Shown here piece after piece: positions 16,748-25,337 of a DNA stretch of 64,000 bases. The notes beneath the pieces were generated by a model that did not search any database, was not told the DNA's origin, and saw only the letters and a program-made list of their open reading frames with translations. A program made the translations under genes and the position numbers. How positions within the stretch are numbered: the stretch's first letter is position 1; each line of letters opens with the position of its first letter. Source of the stretch: JAJDTT01 sp965116695 (GTDB lineage: Bacteria; Acidobacteriota; UBA6911; RPQK01; JAJDTT01); contig OZ220706.1 of NCBI GenBank assembly GCA_965116695.1, forward strand, positions 5,278,970 through 5,342,969, in the 5' to 3' direction.

Positions 16748-16990
16748 TCAGATCAAGTCGAGCACTCTGGCAGTCCGCCAATCGACACCGGCCTCAGTCG
16801 CCATGTCGAGCAGCCGCTCACACAGCGCCGGAGGAGTTTAATAGGCTCCCAGCCGAGCCCGGACCCTGGCCGGCATCATTCCGGTGTACAGCACTTCAAT
16901 CATGTAGCTGGCGTCCAGGACATCCAACCTGGCCGCAGCCCGGCCGATGCTCTCCAATAGTTCTTTGGCCCCCGGCGCGGTACGGGACTT
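16748..16990 (-). pseudogene. Fragment of an N6-adenine DNA methylase gene
   Basis: On the minus strand a frame reads AKELLESIGRAAARLDVLD, then ARVRARLGAY, a stop (TAA at 16838-16840), then TPPALCERLLDMATEAGV and ARVLD, and ends at a TGA. With the stop read as Tyr this gives the GAYYTPP...VLD run that precedes the SAM-binding PACGGG motif in Eco57I/BREX-type DNA methylases. The expected PACGGG is replaced by LI-stop. There is no start codon and only about 80 of the usual several hundred residues remain, so it is a dead remnant. Recognition is from family memory, not a search. Confidence 0.6.
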
Positions 16991-17006
16991 TCACCGGCGG
17001 ACTCCT

Positions 17007-17012
17007 TATACT
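17007..17012 (+). promoter_or_regulatory. Possible -10 box giving a near-leaderless transcript
   Basis: TATACT lies eight bases before the ATG of the MFS transporter. No Shine-Dalgarno sequence is visible in the short gap (cctcaccc). If this is the -10 element, transcription would begin at or next to the start codon. Confidence 0.3.
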
Positions 17013-17020
17013 CCTCACCC

Positions 17021-18364
17021 ATGGTACGAACACGCTACCTCTACGGTGTGGCTCTGGTGGCCGCCGTCGGCGGATTCATCTTCGGATACGACCTCTCCAT
17101 CATCGCCGGCGCCAGCCTCTTCCTGAAGGAAGAGTTCGCCCTGAGCCCGTTCTGGCTGGGATTCGCCGTCAGCAGTGCGGTCATCGGTTGCATCATCGGC
17201 CCCCTGGTGGGAGGGGGTCTCACGGATCGCTGGGGCAGAAAGAAAGCTCTCGTCTTTTGCGCTGTCCTGTTCGGCGTGTCGGCCATCGGGACCGCTCTTC
17301 CCCGGACCATGACGGAGTTCTACATCTTCCGGATCGTGGGCGGCGTCGGCGTGGGCCTGGCCTCCATCATCTCCCCCATGTACATCGCAGAGGTGGCGCC
17401 GGCCCGGATGCGGGGGCGGCTGGTTCTGGTCAACCAGGTGGCCATCGTGGTCGGTTCGCTGTCCTCCATTATCGTCTCCTACTATCTCTCCCTCATCGGG
17501 TCCTGGCGCTGGATGTTCGCGTCCGAGATGGTCCCCATCGTGATACTGCTCATCGGCCTGGCCTTCGTCCCCGAGAGCCCCCGATGGTTCGCCCAGGTGA
17601 ATCGGAAGGAGGAGGCCCGGGCCGTGCTGACCCGGATCGGCGGGAGCGCTTACGCCGCGGCGGAGCTGGAGGAGATCGCCCGATCGCTGAAGGAGAAGCT
17701 GGGGAGCTTCCGCGATCTGGTCAAGCCGGGCATGAGGACGGCCCTCCTCATTGCCTTGACCCTGGCCGTCCTGCAACAGTTGAGCGGGACCAGCCCGCTG
17801 CTGTTCCACACTCCGCTCATCTTCCAGCGGGCAGGCTTCGAGAACATCTCCGACGCCATCCTGCAGTCCATCATCGTCAACGTCTGGAACCTGACCTGGA
17901 CCTGCATCGGACTCTGGGCCGTCGACCGTTACGGCAGGCGCCCGTTGCTGATGGCGGGGACCACCGCCATGGCGGTCGGGTTCCTGCTCATGGGGATCTT
18001 CTTCTACTACGATCTGGCCGGGATCTTTCTCCTGCTCACCATGTTCCTGGTGGTGGGAGGCTACGTCATCAGCCTGGCGCCGCTGGCCTGGCTGATCATG
18101 TCCGAGATCTTTCCCACGCACCTGCGGGCCAAGGCCATGCAGGTGGCGGCGCTGGGCCTCTGGGTGTCGGCCTATCTCGGTGCCCAGGTTTTGCCCCCCA
18201 TGATGTCCTACTTCAAAGAGGACCTGGGGACCGAGGCGTACGCGTTCTGGATCTTCATGGCGGTCTGTATCTTCGCCGTCGTCTTCGGATGGAAGATGGT
18301 GCCCGAGACCAAGGGCCGGTCCCTGGAAGAGATCGGCCGTTCGTGGACCCGGAACGTGAAGTAG
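17021..18364 (+). CDS. MFS sugar porter (SP family)
   Basis: This 447-residue transporter has twelve hydrophobic segments. The sugar-porter signatures are clear: GGFIFGYDLSIIAGA in helix 1, GGLTDRWGRKKAL after helix 2, PESPRW at the end of helix 6, DRYGRRP after helix 8, and PETKGRSLEEI at the C-terminus. It would import a hexose or pentose by proton symport or facilitated diffusion through the inner membrane. It is followed 41 bases later by an M24 peptidase gene in the same direction. No ribosome-binding site is visible and a TATACT box sits eight bases upstream. Confidence 0.93.
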   Translation: MVRTRYLYGVALVAAVGGFIFGYDLSIIAGASLFLKEEFALSPFWLGFAVSSAVIGCIIGPLVGGGLTDRWGRKKALVFCAVLFGVSAIGTALPRTMTEFYIFRIVGGVGVGLASIISPMYIAEVAPARMRGRLVLVNQVAIVVGSLSSIIVSYYLSLIGSWRWMFASEMVPIVILLIGLAFVPESPRWFAQVNRKEEARAVLTRIGGSAYAAAELEEIARSLKEKLGSFRDLVKPGMRTALLIALTLAVLQQLSGTSPLLFHTPLIFQRAGFENISDAILQSIIVNVWNLTWTCIGLWAVDRYGRRPLLMAGTTAMAVGFLLMGIFFYYDLAGIFLLLTMFLVVGGYVISLAPLAWLIMSEIFPTHLRAKAMQVAALGLWVSAYLGAQVLPPMMSYFKEDLGTEAYAFWIFMAVCIFAVVFGWKMVPETKGRSLEEIGRSWTRNVK

Positions 18365-18405
18365 CGTCTCATCAGGTCCCTTGCGGTCTTCCCGGAGCCT
18401 TGAAC

Positions 18406-19653
18406 ATGTTCTTCAACCAGGAGCGTGCCGGAACCTTCATGCGGGAGTGCGGCCTCGATGCCCTGATCGCCGCCTCTCATCTGAACATCACCTATTTCAC
18501 CGGGTATTTCTGCTGGCTCGACCCCACAATCCGGGGCTACATGCTGCAGCCGGGAGCCCCGTCCAGCCTGGCGCTGCCCGGCTATGCGGTCTTCCCCCTG
18601 GAGGGGGAGCCGGCTCTGGTGCTCAATCCGCTCTTCGCCGTCAACGGCGCGGACCTCTGGGTTCGCGACCTCCATGTCTTCGGCGCCTCCGGCGTGGACG
18701 ACACTCTCACCTCCGGCGAGCCGCCGGACAACTACCGCCGGATCCACGACCTGCTGCTGGCCCCGCCGCGGGCGTCCAGTTCCCTGGAGGCGCTGGTGCG
18801 GATCCTGGAATCAAGAGGCCTGACGGGGGGTCGCCTCGGCGTGGAAATGGAAGCCTTGACCGGGGACCGGAAGGAGGATCTGGCCCGGGCCCTTCCCGGA
18901 GCCGCTCTGCTCGACGCGTCGAACCTGATCCGGCTGATCCGGATGGTCAAGAACGACTATGAGGTCGGCCTTCTCACCCGTTCGGCGGAGATCAACGAGC
19001 AGGCGGGGTTTCAGGTTCTGTCGGAGACGGGGGCGGGCACGACCCTGGGAGAGATGAATGACCGTTACCGGGTCCTGGCGGCGCAGGAGGGCGCAGACTT
19101 CGACCACTTCTGCATCGGCCTGGGCGGACTGGGCATGGCCACCGAGCCGGACTACGCGCTGAACGAGGACGACGTCATGATGGTGGACTTCGGTTGCATC
19201 TACCGGCGTTGCTTCTCCGACACCGGGACCACGTTCGCCCTGAAGGAGCTGTCCGACCCGCTGATGCGCCGGTTCGAAGCGGTGCGGGAATGCGTGGCCG
19301 CGGGGGTGGGTGCAATGAGGCCGGGTGTCCGCTGCTCGGCCGTCACGGCGGCCATGTTCCGGATCCTGGAAGAGCTGGAATTGACCGCGTCCTATCCCCA
19401 CGGCCACGGGGTCGGCCTGGACGTCCGGGACTATCCCACCGTCGTGGCCGACAACGGGTTGCGGGTGAGTGACGACTGCGTCGACGTGGCCTCGGACATG
19501 CCTTTGGAGGAGAACATGGTCCTGAACCTGGAGGCCTCCATGTTCCTTCCGGGCGTCGGTTCCCTCCAGATGGAGCGCTCCCTGGTGATCACGCCGGACG
19601 GATGCCGCGACCTGGTGCCCCAGGATCGATCGCGGCCGTTCATACCCCACTGA
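18406..19653 (+). CDS. M24-family metallopeptidase (Xaa-Pro aminopeptidase-like)
   Basis: The ATG at 18406 has GGAG nine bases upstream and gives 415 residues. The N-terminal half is a creatinase-type domain (MRECGLDALIAASHLNITYFTGY). The C-terminal half is a pita-bread fold with all five metal ligands visible: Asp in MMVDFGC, Asp in FSDTG, His in HGHGVGL, Glu in LNLEAS and Glu in LQMERS. Such enzymes remove N-terminal residues before proline or hydrolyse creatine-like amides, using two metal ions. There is no signal peptide, so it is cytoplasmic. The pairing with a sugar porter is not obviously functional. Confidence 0.9.
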   Translation: MFFNQERAGTFMRECGLDALIAASHLNITYFTGYFCWLDPTIRGYMLQPGAPSSLALPGYAVFPLEGEPALVLNPLFAVNGADLWVRDLHVFGASGVDDTLTSGEPPDNYRRIHDLLLAPPRASSSLEALVRILESRGLTGGRLGVEMEALTGDRKEDLARALPGAALLDASNLIRLIRMVKNDYEVGLLTRSAEINEQAGFQVLSETGAGTTLGEMNDRYRVLAAQEGADFDHFCIGLGGLGMATEPDYALNEDDVMMVDFGCIYRRCFSDTGTTFALKELSDPLMRRFEAVRECVAAGVGAMRPGVRCSAVTAAMFRILEELELTASYPHGHGVGLDVRDYPTVVADNGLRVSDDCVDVASDMPLEENMVLNLEASMFLPGVGSLQMERSLVITPDGCRDLVPQDRSRPFIPH

Positions 19654-19683
19654 AGGCCGTGACTCAACGACGGCGTCAACAGG

Positions 19684-20457
19684 GTGGCTGAACCCCTCGA
19701 CCCCCACATGGCCGGGGAGATCCGCAGGCGAAGCCGGACCTTCTTCGAAGCCGAGCTGGATCGTTACCGGGACGTTTCCCCGCCTTCCATCCAGGATGAC
19801 GAACAGACCCGGCGGCTGCTCCAATCGTTGCCGGCGCTGCCAAACTCGAAGCTCGTCGACATCGGGTGCGGGACCGGAATCGCCGCGTCGCACCTGAAGC
19901 GGCTTTTCCCGCAAGCCGCGGTGTGCGGACTGGACCTCTCGCCCAAGGTCATCGCCAGGGCCAGGGAACTGGACCGGACCGGAAGCATTCAATTCGTCGT
20001 GGCGACGGAGTCGGAACTCCCCTTTTCCGATTCCGTGTTCGACTCTGCCGTTTGCCGGTTCTCGCTCCACCACTATCCCGATTTGGCGGCCCATTTTCGG
20101 GAAGTCCGGAGAATCCTCAAGAGGAAGGGAGTCTATCTGATCGTCGAGGTCCTTCCCGAAGCGGGGCGGTTTCAATCCATGCTCAACGACGTGTTCGCCG
20201 CCGCGGAGCGGGATTCGGCCGGACACGTGGCCTACTATTCGCAGGAGGACTTCATGGGTCTGCTTGCTACCGCGAAGCTGAAGCTACGCTCTGTCCAGCC
20301 CATACCGCTCCAATTGAAGATCGGCAAATACCTGTCCCATTGCCGGGAGATCCGGAAGACACCGGCATCCTTTCAAGAACGGATCTCGTTTGAGGAAGGA
20401 GACGACTGGTTTTCAGTGCGGCTGCCCGCGGCCGGACTGTTTGCGGAAGCGGAATAA
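19684..20457 (+). CDS. Class I SAM-dependent methyltransferase
   Basis: This 257-residue protein starts at GTG (19684); an ATG at 19708 is an alternative. The SAM-binding motif VDIGCGTGIA is at residues 58-67, followed by the acidic CGLDLSPKVI, and later VCRFSLHHYPD and FREVRRILKRKGVYLIVE. These are typical of the UbiE/methyltransferase type 11 group. The substrate is unknown; small molecules such as quinones or polyketides are usual. It lies 30 bases after the M24 peptidase gene and faces the D-2-hydroxyacid dehydrogenase gene. Confidence 0.88.
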   Translation: MAEPLDPHMAGEIRRRSRTFFEAELDRYRDVSPPSIQDDEQTRRLLQSLPALPNSKLVDIGCGTGIAASHLKRLFPQAAVCGLDLSPKVIARARELDRTGSIQFVVATESELPFSDSVFDSAVCRFSLHHYPDLAAHFREVRRILKRKGVYLIVEVLPEAGRFQSMLNDVFAAAERDSAGHVAYYSQEDFMGLLATAKLKLRSVQPIPLQLKIGKYLSHCREIRKTPASFQERISFEEGDDWFSVRLPAAGLFAEAE

Positions 20458-20518
20458 GAAGGCGCCACACCTGTCAGTCAGAAACGGCAACCGAAGAGGG
20501 CTGGCGGCTCGGAGCCGG

Positions 20519-21499
20519 TCACTGGTCGATGCGGTACAGCGGCTCCAGTCCCGCGGCGATCCGGTCCAGGTTCTCGGCCGCGCACGCGGCCCGCTTGCGG
20601 GCGGTGCCGTCGGTCACCCCCGCGATGTGGGGCGTGGTCACGGCGTTCGGCAATCGGAAGATGGCATCGGACAGATCGGGCGGTTCCTGGCTGAAGACGT
20701 CGATTCCGGCGCCCCCGATCCAGCCTTCCACCAGGGCCTGTTCCAGGGCCGCCTCGTCCACCAGTTCTCCGCGGGAGACGTTGATCAGGAAAGCGGACGA
20801 CTTCATCAGCTTCAGACGGCGTTCGTCGATGATGTGACGGGTCTCCCGGTTGAGATGCAGGTGCAGGGAGACGACGTCCGATTGGGCGATGACGTCGTCC
20901 ATGTCGGACGGCTTCCCGGCGAACTCAAGTCCCAGCTCGCTCACCTCGTCGGGTCCGACGTCCCGGATGTCGATAGCGAGAGTCTTCATCCCGAAACCCG
21001 GGGCGCGCTTCGCCAGCTCGATGCCGCTGGCTCCCAAGCCGAGAATGCCCAGCTTCCACCCCTCCATTTCGGCGCCCATGGGCCGGTAGAGTTTGCCGCT
21101 GGCCAGGACCTCCTTCGATTCGTGGTACCTGCGGGCCAGCATCAGAATGAGCATCATGGCGCAGTCTGCCAGGGCCACGGCGCTGAAGGCTCCCGGGCAG
21201 TTGGAGGTTGGCATTCCCTTGGCCTTCCAGTACTCGAGGTCGAAGTGGTCGAACCCGGTCCCCAGGATCTGCCAATGCTGGACCTTGCCTGCCGCCGCCA
21301 AGTCGACCATCTCCCGGGTTCCCACCGATCCGCCATGATCGATGACGGCGTCGATGCCTTCGAACTGCGGGGCCAGGGGCTGGTCGTAGTCGGCGATGCG
21401 CAGGTCGTGATTCTTCGTCACGGCGTCGACCAACTCGGACCCCCAGCGCTCGAACAAACCGGGCAGGGGAAGAAACAGCACCTTCAGTCTTTGGCTCAT
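20519..21499 (-). CDS. D-2-hydroxyacid dehydrogenase
   Basis: This 326-residue protein has the NAD-binding LGILGLGASGIEL segment at about residue 150. The catalytic set of the family is visible: Arg in INVSRGELVDE, Glu in FSQEPPDLSDA and His in TTPHIAGVTDG. It reduces 2-keto acids or oxidises D-2-hydroxyacids in the cytoplasm (glyoxylate, hydroxypyruvate or phosphoglycerate types). An extended -10 box ends six bases before the ATG and no ribosome-binding site fits, suggesting a leaderless message. Confidence 0.9.
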   Translation of the reverse strand: MSQRLKVLFLPLPGLFERWGSELVDAVTKNHDLRIADYDQPLAPQFEGIDAVIDHGGSVGTREMVDLAAAGKVQHWQILGTGFDHFDLEYWKAKGMPTSNCPGAFSAVALADCAMMLILMLARRYHESKEVLASGKLYRPMGAEMEGWKLGILGLGASGIELAKRAPGFGMKTLAIDIRDVGPDEVSELGLEFAGKPSDMDDVIAQSDVVSLHLHLNRETRHIIDERRLKLMKSSAFLINVSRGELVDEAALEQALVEGWIGGAGIDVFSQEPPDLSDAIFRLPNAVTTPHIAGVTDGTARKRAACAAENLDRIAAGLEPLYRIDQ

Positions 21500-21505
21500 C
21501 GGCGA

Positions 21506-21514
21506 ATCATAGCA
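21506..21514 (-). promoter_or_regulatory. Extended -10 promoter six bases before a start codon
   Basis: On the minus strand TGC-TATGAT is followed by six bases and then the ATG of the D-2-hydroxyacid dehydrogenase. A transcript from here would start at or very near the A of the ATG, that is, leaderless. Confidence 0.4.
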
Positions 21515-21559
21515 TGAGACGGGGTCCGTTTCGGTTGACGCTTCGGAGATTCAGCGGGT

Positions 21560-21811
21560 ATGTTTTTCAAAATGAAGACGCTCCTCAAAATCGACGATCC
21601 GGTGACGCACCGACAGTGTCAGAAAGCGGCCCGGCGCGGCACCACCAGTTCCGCCTTCGTTGAGGCGGGACTCAGGCGTGTCCTTGGGGAGGACACGCGA
21701 ATCGACGATGGACGGAGATCCCTGCCGCCGTTGCCGGTCTGGAAAAGCGGGGGGCTCCGGGTGGACATCGCCGACCGCGAGGCGCTCCACCGAAAGATGG
21801 ATGAGGCGTGA
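21560..21811 (+). CDS. VapB-like antitoxin, orphan
   Basis: This 83-residue protein resembles VapB-type antitoxins. An N-terminal KTLLKIDDPVTHRQC strand-helix (ribbon-helix-helix-like) is followed by ARRGTTSSAFVEAGLRRVLG and a C-terminal toxin-binding tail (LPVWKSGGLRVDIADREALHRKMDE). The true start may be the second ATG at 21572, which gives the usual MKTLLKIDD opening. No full VapC follows. Right after the stop the next frame reads VLVFDTPPVV, like the first residues of a PIN toxin, and is then lost. The stop codon overlaps the GTG start of the CRTAC1 gene. It may be a relic or an antitoxin acting on toxins encoded elsewhere. Confidence 0.7.
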   Translation: MFFKMKTLLKIDDPVTHRQCQKAARRGTTSSAFVEAGLRRVLGEDTRIDDGRRSLPPLPVWKSGGLRVDIADREALHRKMDEA

Positions 21812-23568
21812 GTGCTGGTCTTCGACACTCCTCCCGTCGTTGGCGCGGGCTATTCGCTGCCCTGTTCCTGCCGGCAACCCTGTCACCGATGACCGGATCG
21901 GACTCCAATACGATCCTCTTTAGCGACCAGGCTCAGGCGGCCGGAATCGATTTCGTCCACTTCAACGGGATGTCGGGAGAGAAGTACTACTGCGAGATGG
22001 TGGGGTCCGGCGGCGCCCTGTTCGACTACGACAACGACGGAGACCTGGACCTCTATATCGTCCAGGGCAACATGCTGGGGCCGGGGAAGGATCTGAAGGA
22101 CGCCCTCTTTCCGCCGCGGGTCCCGATGCCGCCGAAAGACCGCTTGTATCGGAACGACCTGAAGGTCCGGGCGGACGGGAGCCGGAACCTGCGCTTCACC
22201 GACGTCACGCAGCAGAGCGGCATCGAGGCCACCGGATACGGCATGGGAGTGGCGGCGGCCGACGTCGACAACGACGGCTGGATCGATCTTTTCGTGACCA
22301 ACTTCGGGCGGAACCAACTCTTTCGCAACAACGGGGACGGTAGCTTCCGCGAGGCCGCGCTGCCGGAAAAGGCCGCGACCCGTTGGAGCGTCAGCGCGGC
22401 GTTCCTGGACTACGACCGCGACGGTTGGCTCGATCTCTTCGTCGGCAACTACGTCGACTTCAGCTTCTCCCATACCAAGGACTGTTTCGGTTCGACCGGG
22501 CGCGTCGACTATTGCGGGCCCACGAGCTATGAGCCGGTCCCGGACCAGTTGTTTCGCAACCGGGGCGACGGGACCTTCGAGGACGCATCGGGCGCTTCCC
22601 AGATCGCCCGTCAATACAACGGTTCCCTGGGAGTGGTCACGGCCGACTTCAACCTGGACGGCTGGATCGACCTCTACGTGGCCAACGACCAGCGGCCCAA
22701 TCATCTCTGGATGAATCAGGGGAACGGAACCTTCAGAAACGAAGCGTTGCTGGCCGGGTGCGCCTTCAACAAGGACGGTAAGGCGGAGTCGAGCATGGGC
22801 GTGGACGCGGCGGACTTCGACAACGACGGCGACGAAGACCTGTTCATGACGCATCTCCTGAACGAAACCAACACCCTCTACCGGAACGACGGCAGCGGCT
22901 GGTTCGAGGACCAGTCCTCGGGGACCCGGCTGGCGCCCCCCAGCGTCCCCTTCACCGGGTTCGGAACGGCCTTTCTGGACTACGATAACGACGGGTGGCT
23001 GGACGTCCTGGCGCTGAACGGCCACGTCTCCACCCTGGAAGCCCTGGCCAAGGACAACGACCCGTATCCCCTTCATCAGCCCAATCAACTCTTCCGCAAC
23101 GTGAACGGAGAAACGTTCGAGGACGTGACCGGCGGGGCCGGCCCGGTGTTCGAGCTTTCGGAAGTGAGCCGGGGCGGGGCCTTCGGGGACGTGGACAACG
23201 ACGGCGACACGGACGTCCTGGTGGTCAACAACAACGGCCGGGCGCGGCTGTTGATCAACCAGGTGGGCCAGCGGCGCCATTGGCTGGGACTGCGTTTGAT
23301 GGACCGGCAGCTCAAGAGGGATCTGCTGGGCACTCGAGTCGCCGTATTCCTGAGTGGAGGACGGACCCTTTGGCGCCGGGTCCGCACCGACGGGAGCTAC
23401 GCCTCCTCCAACGATCCCAGGCTTTTGTTCGGAATCGGCGACGAGATTCGGGTGCTGAAGGTCCGCGCCGAATGGCCGGATGGAACACGGGAGGAGTGGA
23501 GCGGCCTGCCCGTGGATCAATACACGGTTCTCCATCGGGGTAGCGGAACGGCGGCGGCGAAACGATGA
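21808..23568 (+). CDS. CRTAC1-type FG-GAP/ASPIC secreted protein (copy 1)
   Basis: This 586-residue protein starts at a GTG overlapping the antitoxin stop. A hydrophobic N-terminus (WRGLFAALFLPATLSPMTG) should direct export. Repeated calcium-type loops (DYDNDGDLDLY, DVDNDGWIDLF, DYDRDGWLDLF, DFDNDGDEDLF, DVDNDGDTDVL) mark an FG-GAP/VCBS propeller over about residues 30-470. The last 100 residues are an ASPIC/UnbV domain (WLGLRLMD through RTDGSYASSNDPRLLFGIG). A conserved pair of Cys frames the DCFGSTGRVDYCGP segment. No enzymatic activity is established for the family. It is nearly identical to the next gene, with which it overlaps by four bases (ATGA). Confidence 0.85.
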   Translation: MSAGLRHSSRRWRGLFAALFLPATLSPMTGSDSNTILFSDQAQAAGIDFVHFNGMSGEKYYCEMVGSGGALFDYDNDGDLDLYIVQGNMLGPGKDLKDALFPPRVPMPPKDRLYRNDLKVRADGSRNLRFTDVTQQSGIEATGYGMGVAAADVDNDGWIDLFVTNFGRNQLFRNNGDGSFREAALPEKAATRWSVSAAFLDYDRDGWLDLFVGNYVDFSFSHTKDCFGSTGRVDYCGPTSYEPVPDQLFRNRGDGTFEDASGASQIARQYNGSLGVVTADFNLDGWIDLYVANDQRPNHLWMNQGNGTFRNEALLAGCAFNKDGKAESSMGVDAADFDNDGDEDLFMTHLLNETNTLYRNDGSGWFEDQSSGTRLAPPSVPFTGFGTAFLDYDNDGWLDVLALNGHVSTLEALAKDNDPYPLHQPNQLFRNVNGETFEDVTGGAGPVFELSEVSRGGAFGDVDNDGDTDVLVVNNNGRARLLINQVGQRRHWLGLRLMDRQLKRDLLGTRVAVFLSGGRTLWRRVRTDGSYASSNDPRLLFGIGDEIRVLKVRAEWPDGTREEWSGLPVDQYTVLHRGSGTAAAKR

Positions 23569-25337
23569 GGTGGCGATGGGAACGGCGCCGAGCCCTAAAT
23601 GACCTGTGGACGCCCGTTGCAGGTCCGGGTCTCTTGATTCTGTGCCTGTTCTTCATGTCGAGAGCCGTGACCGCCGAACCCGCCATCTTTGCGGACCAAG
23701 CTCAGGCGGCCGGGATCGATTTCGTGCATTTCAACGGGATGTCGGGGGAGAAGTACTTCTGCGAGGTGGTGGGATCGGGCGGCGCCCTGTTCGACTACGA
23801 CAACGACGGGGACCTGGACCTCTATATCGTCCAGGGCAACATGCTGGGACCGGGGAAGGCTCTCCAGGACGCCCTCTTTCCGCCGCGGGTCCCGTTGCCG
23901 CCGAGAGACCGCCTGTATCGCAACGACCTGGAGGTCCGGACCGACGGGAGCCGCGTCCTGCGCTTCACGGACGTTACCGGGGAGAGCGGGATCCAGGCCA
24001 CGGGGTACGGCATGGGAGCGGCAGTGGCCGACGTCGACAACGACGGCTGGATCGACCTCTACGTGACCAACTTCGGGCGGAATCAACTGTTTCGCAACAA
24101 CGGGGACGGCAGCTTCCGCGAAGCCCCGATGCCGGAAGAGGCCGCGCCACGGTGGAGCGTCAGCGCGGCGTTCCTGGATTTCGACCGCGACGGTTGGCTC
24201 GATCTCTTCGTCGGCAACTACGTCAACTTCAGCTTCTCCTACACCAAGGACTGTTTCGGCATTACGGGCCGTGTCGACTATTGCGGGCCGCTGAGTTACG
24301 AGCCGGTCCCGGACCAGTTGTTCCGCAACCGGGGAGACGGCACCTTCGAGGACGTGTCGGCTCCATCCCAGATTGCCCGGCAATACAATGGTTCCCTGGG
24401 GGTGGTCACGGCCGACTTCAACCAGGACGGCTGGATCGACCTCTACGTGGCCAACGACCAGAGGCCCAATCATCTCTGGATGAATCGGAGGGACGGGACC
24501 TTCAGCAATGAAGCGTTGCTGGCAGGCTGCGCCTTCAACAAGGACGGCAAGGCGGAGTCGAGCATGGGCGTGGACGCGGCGGACTTCGACAACGACGGCG
24601 ACGAAGACCTGTTCATGACCCATCTCCTGAATGAGACCAACACCCTCTACCGCAACGACGGCAACGGCTGGTTCGAGGATGAGTCTTCGGGGACCCGTCT
24701 CGCGCCCCCCAGCGTCCCGTACACCGGATTCGGGACGGCCTTTCTGGACTACGACAACGACGGCTGGCTGGACGTCCTGGCTGTGAACGGCCATGTGGAC
24801 ACCCTCGACGCTCTGGCCAAGAAGAACGACCCCTACCCGCTTCATCAGCCCAATCAACTCTTCCGCAACGTGGGCGGGGGGCGGTTCGAGGACGTGACCG
24901 GTGGGGCCGGCCCGGTTTTCGAGCTCTCGGAGGTGAGCCGCGGCGGGGCCTTCGGGGATGTGGACAACGACGGTGACACGGATGTGGTGGTGATCAACAA
25001 CAATGGCCCGGTGCGCCTGTTGATCAACCAGACGGGCCAGGGGCGCCATTGGCTGGGTCTGAGGTTGATGGACCGGCGGCTCAAGAGGGACCTGCTGGGC
25101 ACGCGTGTGGGTGTATTCCTGCCGGGGGATCAGGCACGCTGGCGCCGGGTTCGGACGGATGGGAGCTACGCGTCCGCCAACGATCCCCGGCTGCTCTTCG
25201 GACTCGGGGACGAGACGCGGGTGTTGAAGGTCCGCGCCGAATGGACGGACGGAAAGGTGGAGGAGTGGAGCGGCCTTCCCGTCGACCAATACACGGTTCT
25301 CTATCGGGGCAGCGGTAAAACGGTGACGGACCAATGA
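23565..25337 (+). CDS. CRTAC1-type FG-GAP/ASPIC secreted protein (copy 2)
   Basis: This 590-residue paralogue of the preceding gene matches it at about nine of ten residues by eye across the propeller and ASPIC domain, with obvious nucleotide similarity, so it is a recent tandem duplicate. The signal peptide differs (PGLLILCLFFMSRAVTAE), showing that divergence is concentrated at the N-terminus. All DxDxDG-type calcium loops and the DCFGITGRVDYCGP cysteine pair are kept. It overlaps both neighbours by four bases (ATGA), so translation is coupled along CRTAC1-CRTAC1-TPR. Confidence 0.87.
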   Translation: MRWRWERRRALNDLWTPVAGPGLLILCLFFMSRAVTAEPAIFADQAQAAGIDFVHFNGMSGEKYFCEVVGSGGALFDYDNDGDLDLYIVQGNMLGPGKALQDALFPPRVPLPPRDRLYRNDLEVRTDGSRVLRFTDVTGESGIQATGYGMGAAVADVDNDGWIDLYVTNFGRNQLFRNNGDGSFREAPMPEEAAPRWSVSAAFLDFDRDGWLDLFVGNYVNFSFSYTKDCFGITGRVDYCGPLSYEPVPDQLFRNRGDGTFEDVSAPSQIARQYNGSLGVVTADFNQDGWIDLYVANDQRPNHLWMNRRDGTFSNEALLAGCAFNKDGKAESSMGVDAADFDNDGDEDLFMTHLLNETNTLYRNDGNGWFEDESSGTRLAPPSVPYTGFGTAFLDYDNDGWLDVLAVNGHVDTLDALAKKNDPYPLHQPNQLFRNVGGGRFEDVTGGAGPVFELSEVSRGGAFGDVDNDGDTDVVVINNNGPVRLLINQTGQGRHWLGLRLMDRRLKRDLLGTRVGVFLPGDQARWRRVRTDGSYASANDPRLLFGLGDETRVLKVRAEWTDGKVEEWSGLPVDQYTVLYRGSGKTVTDQ

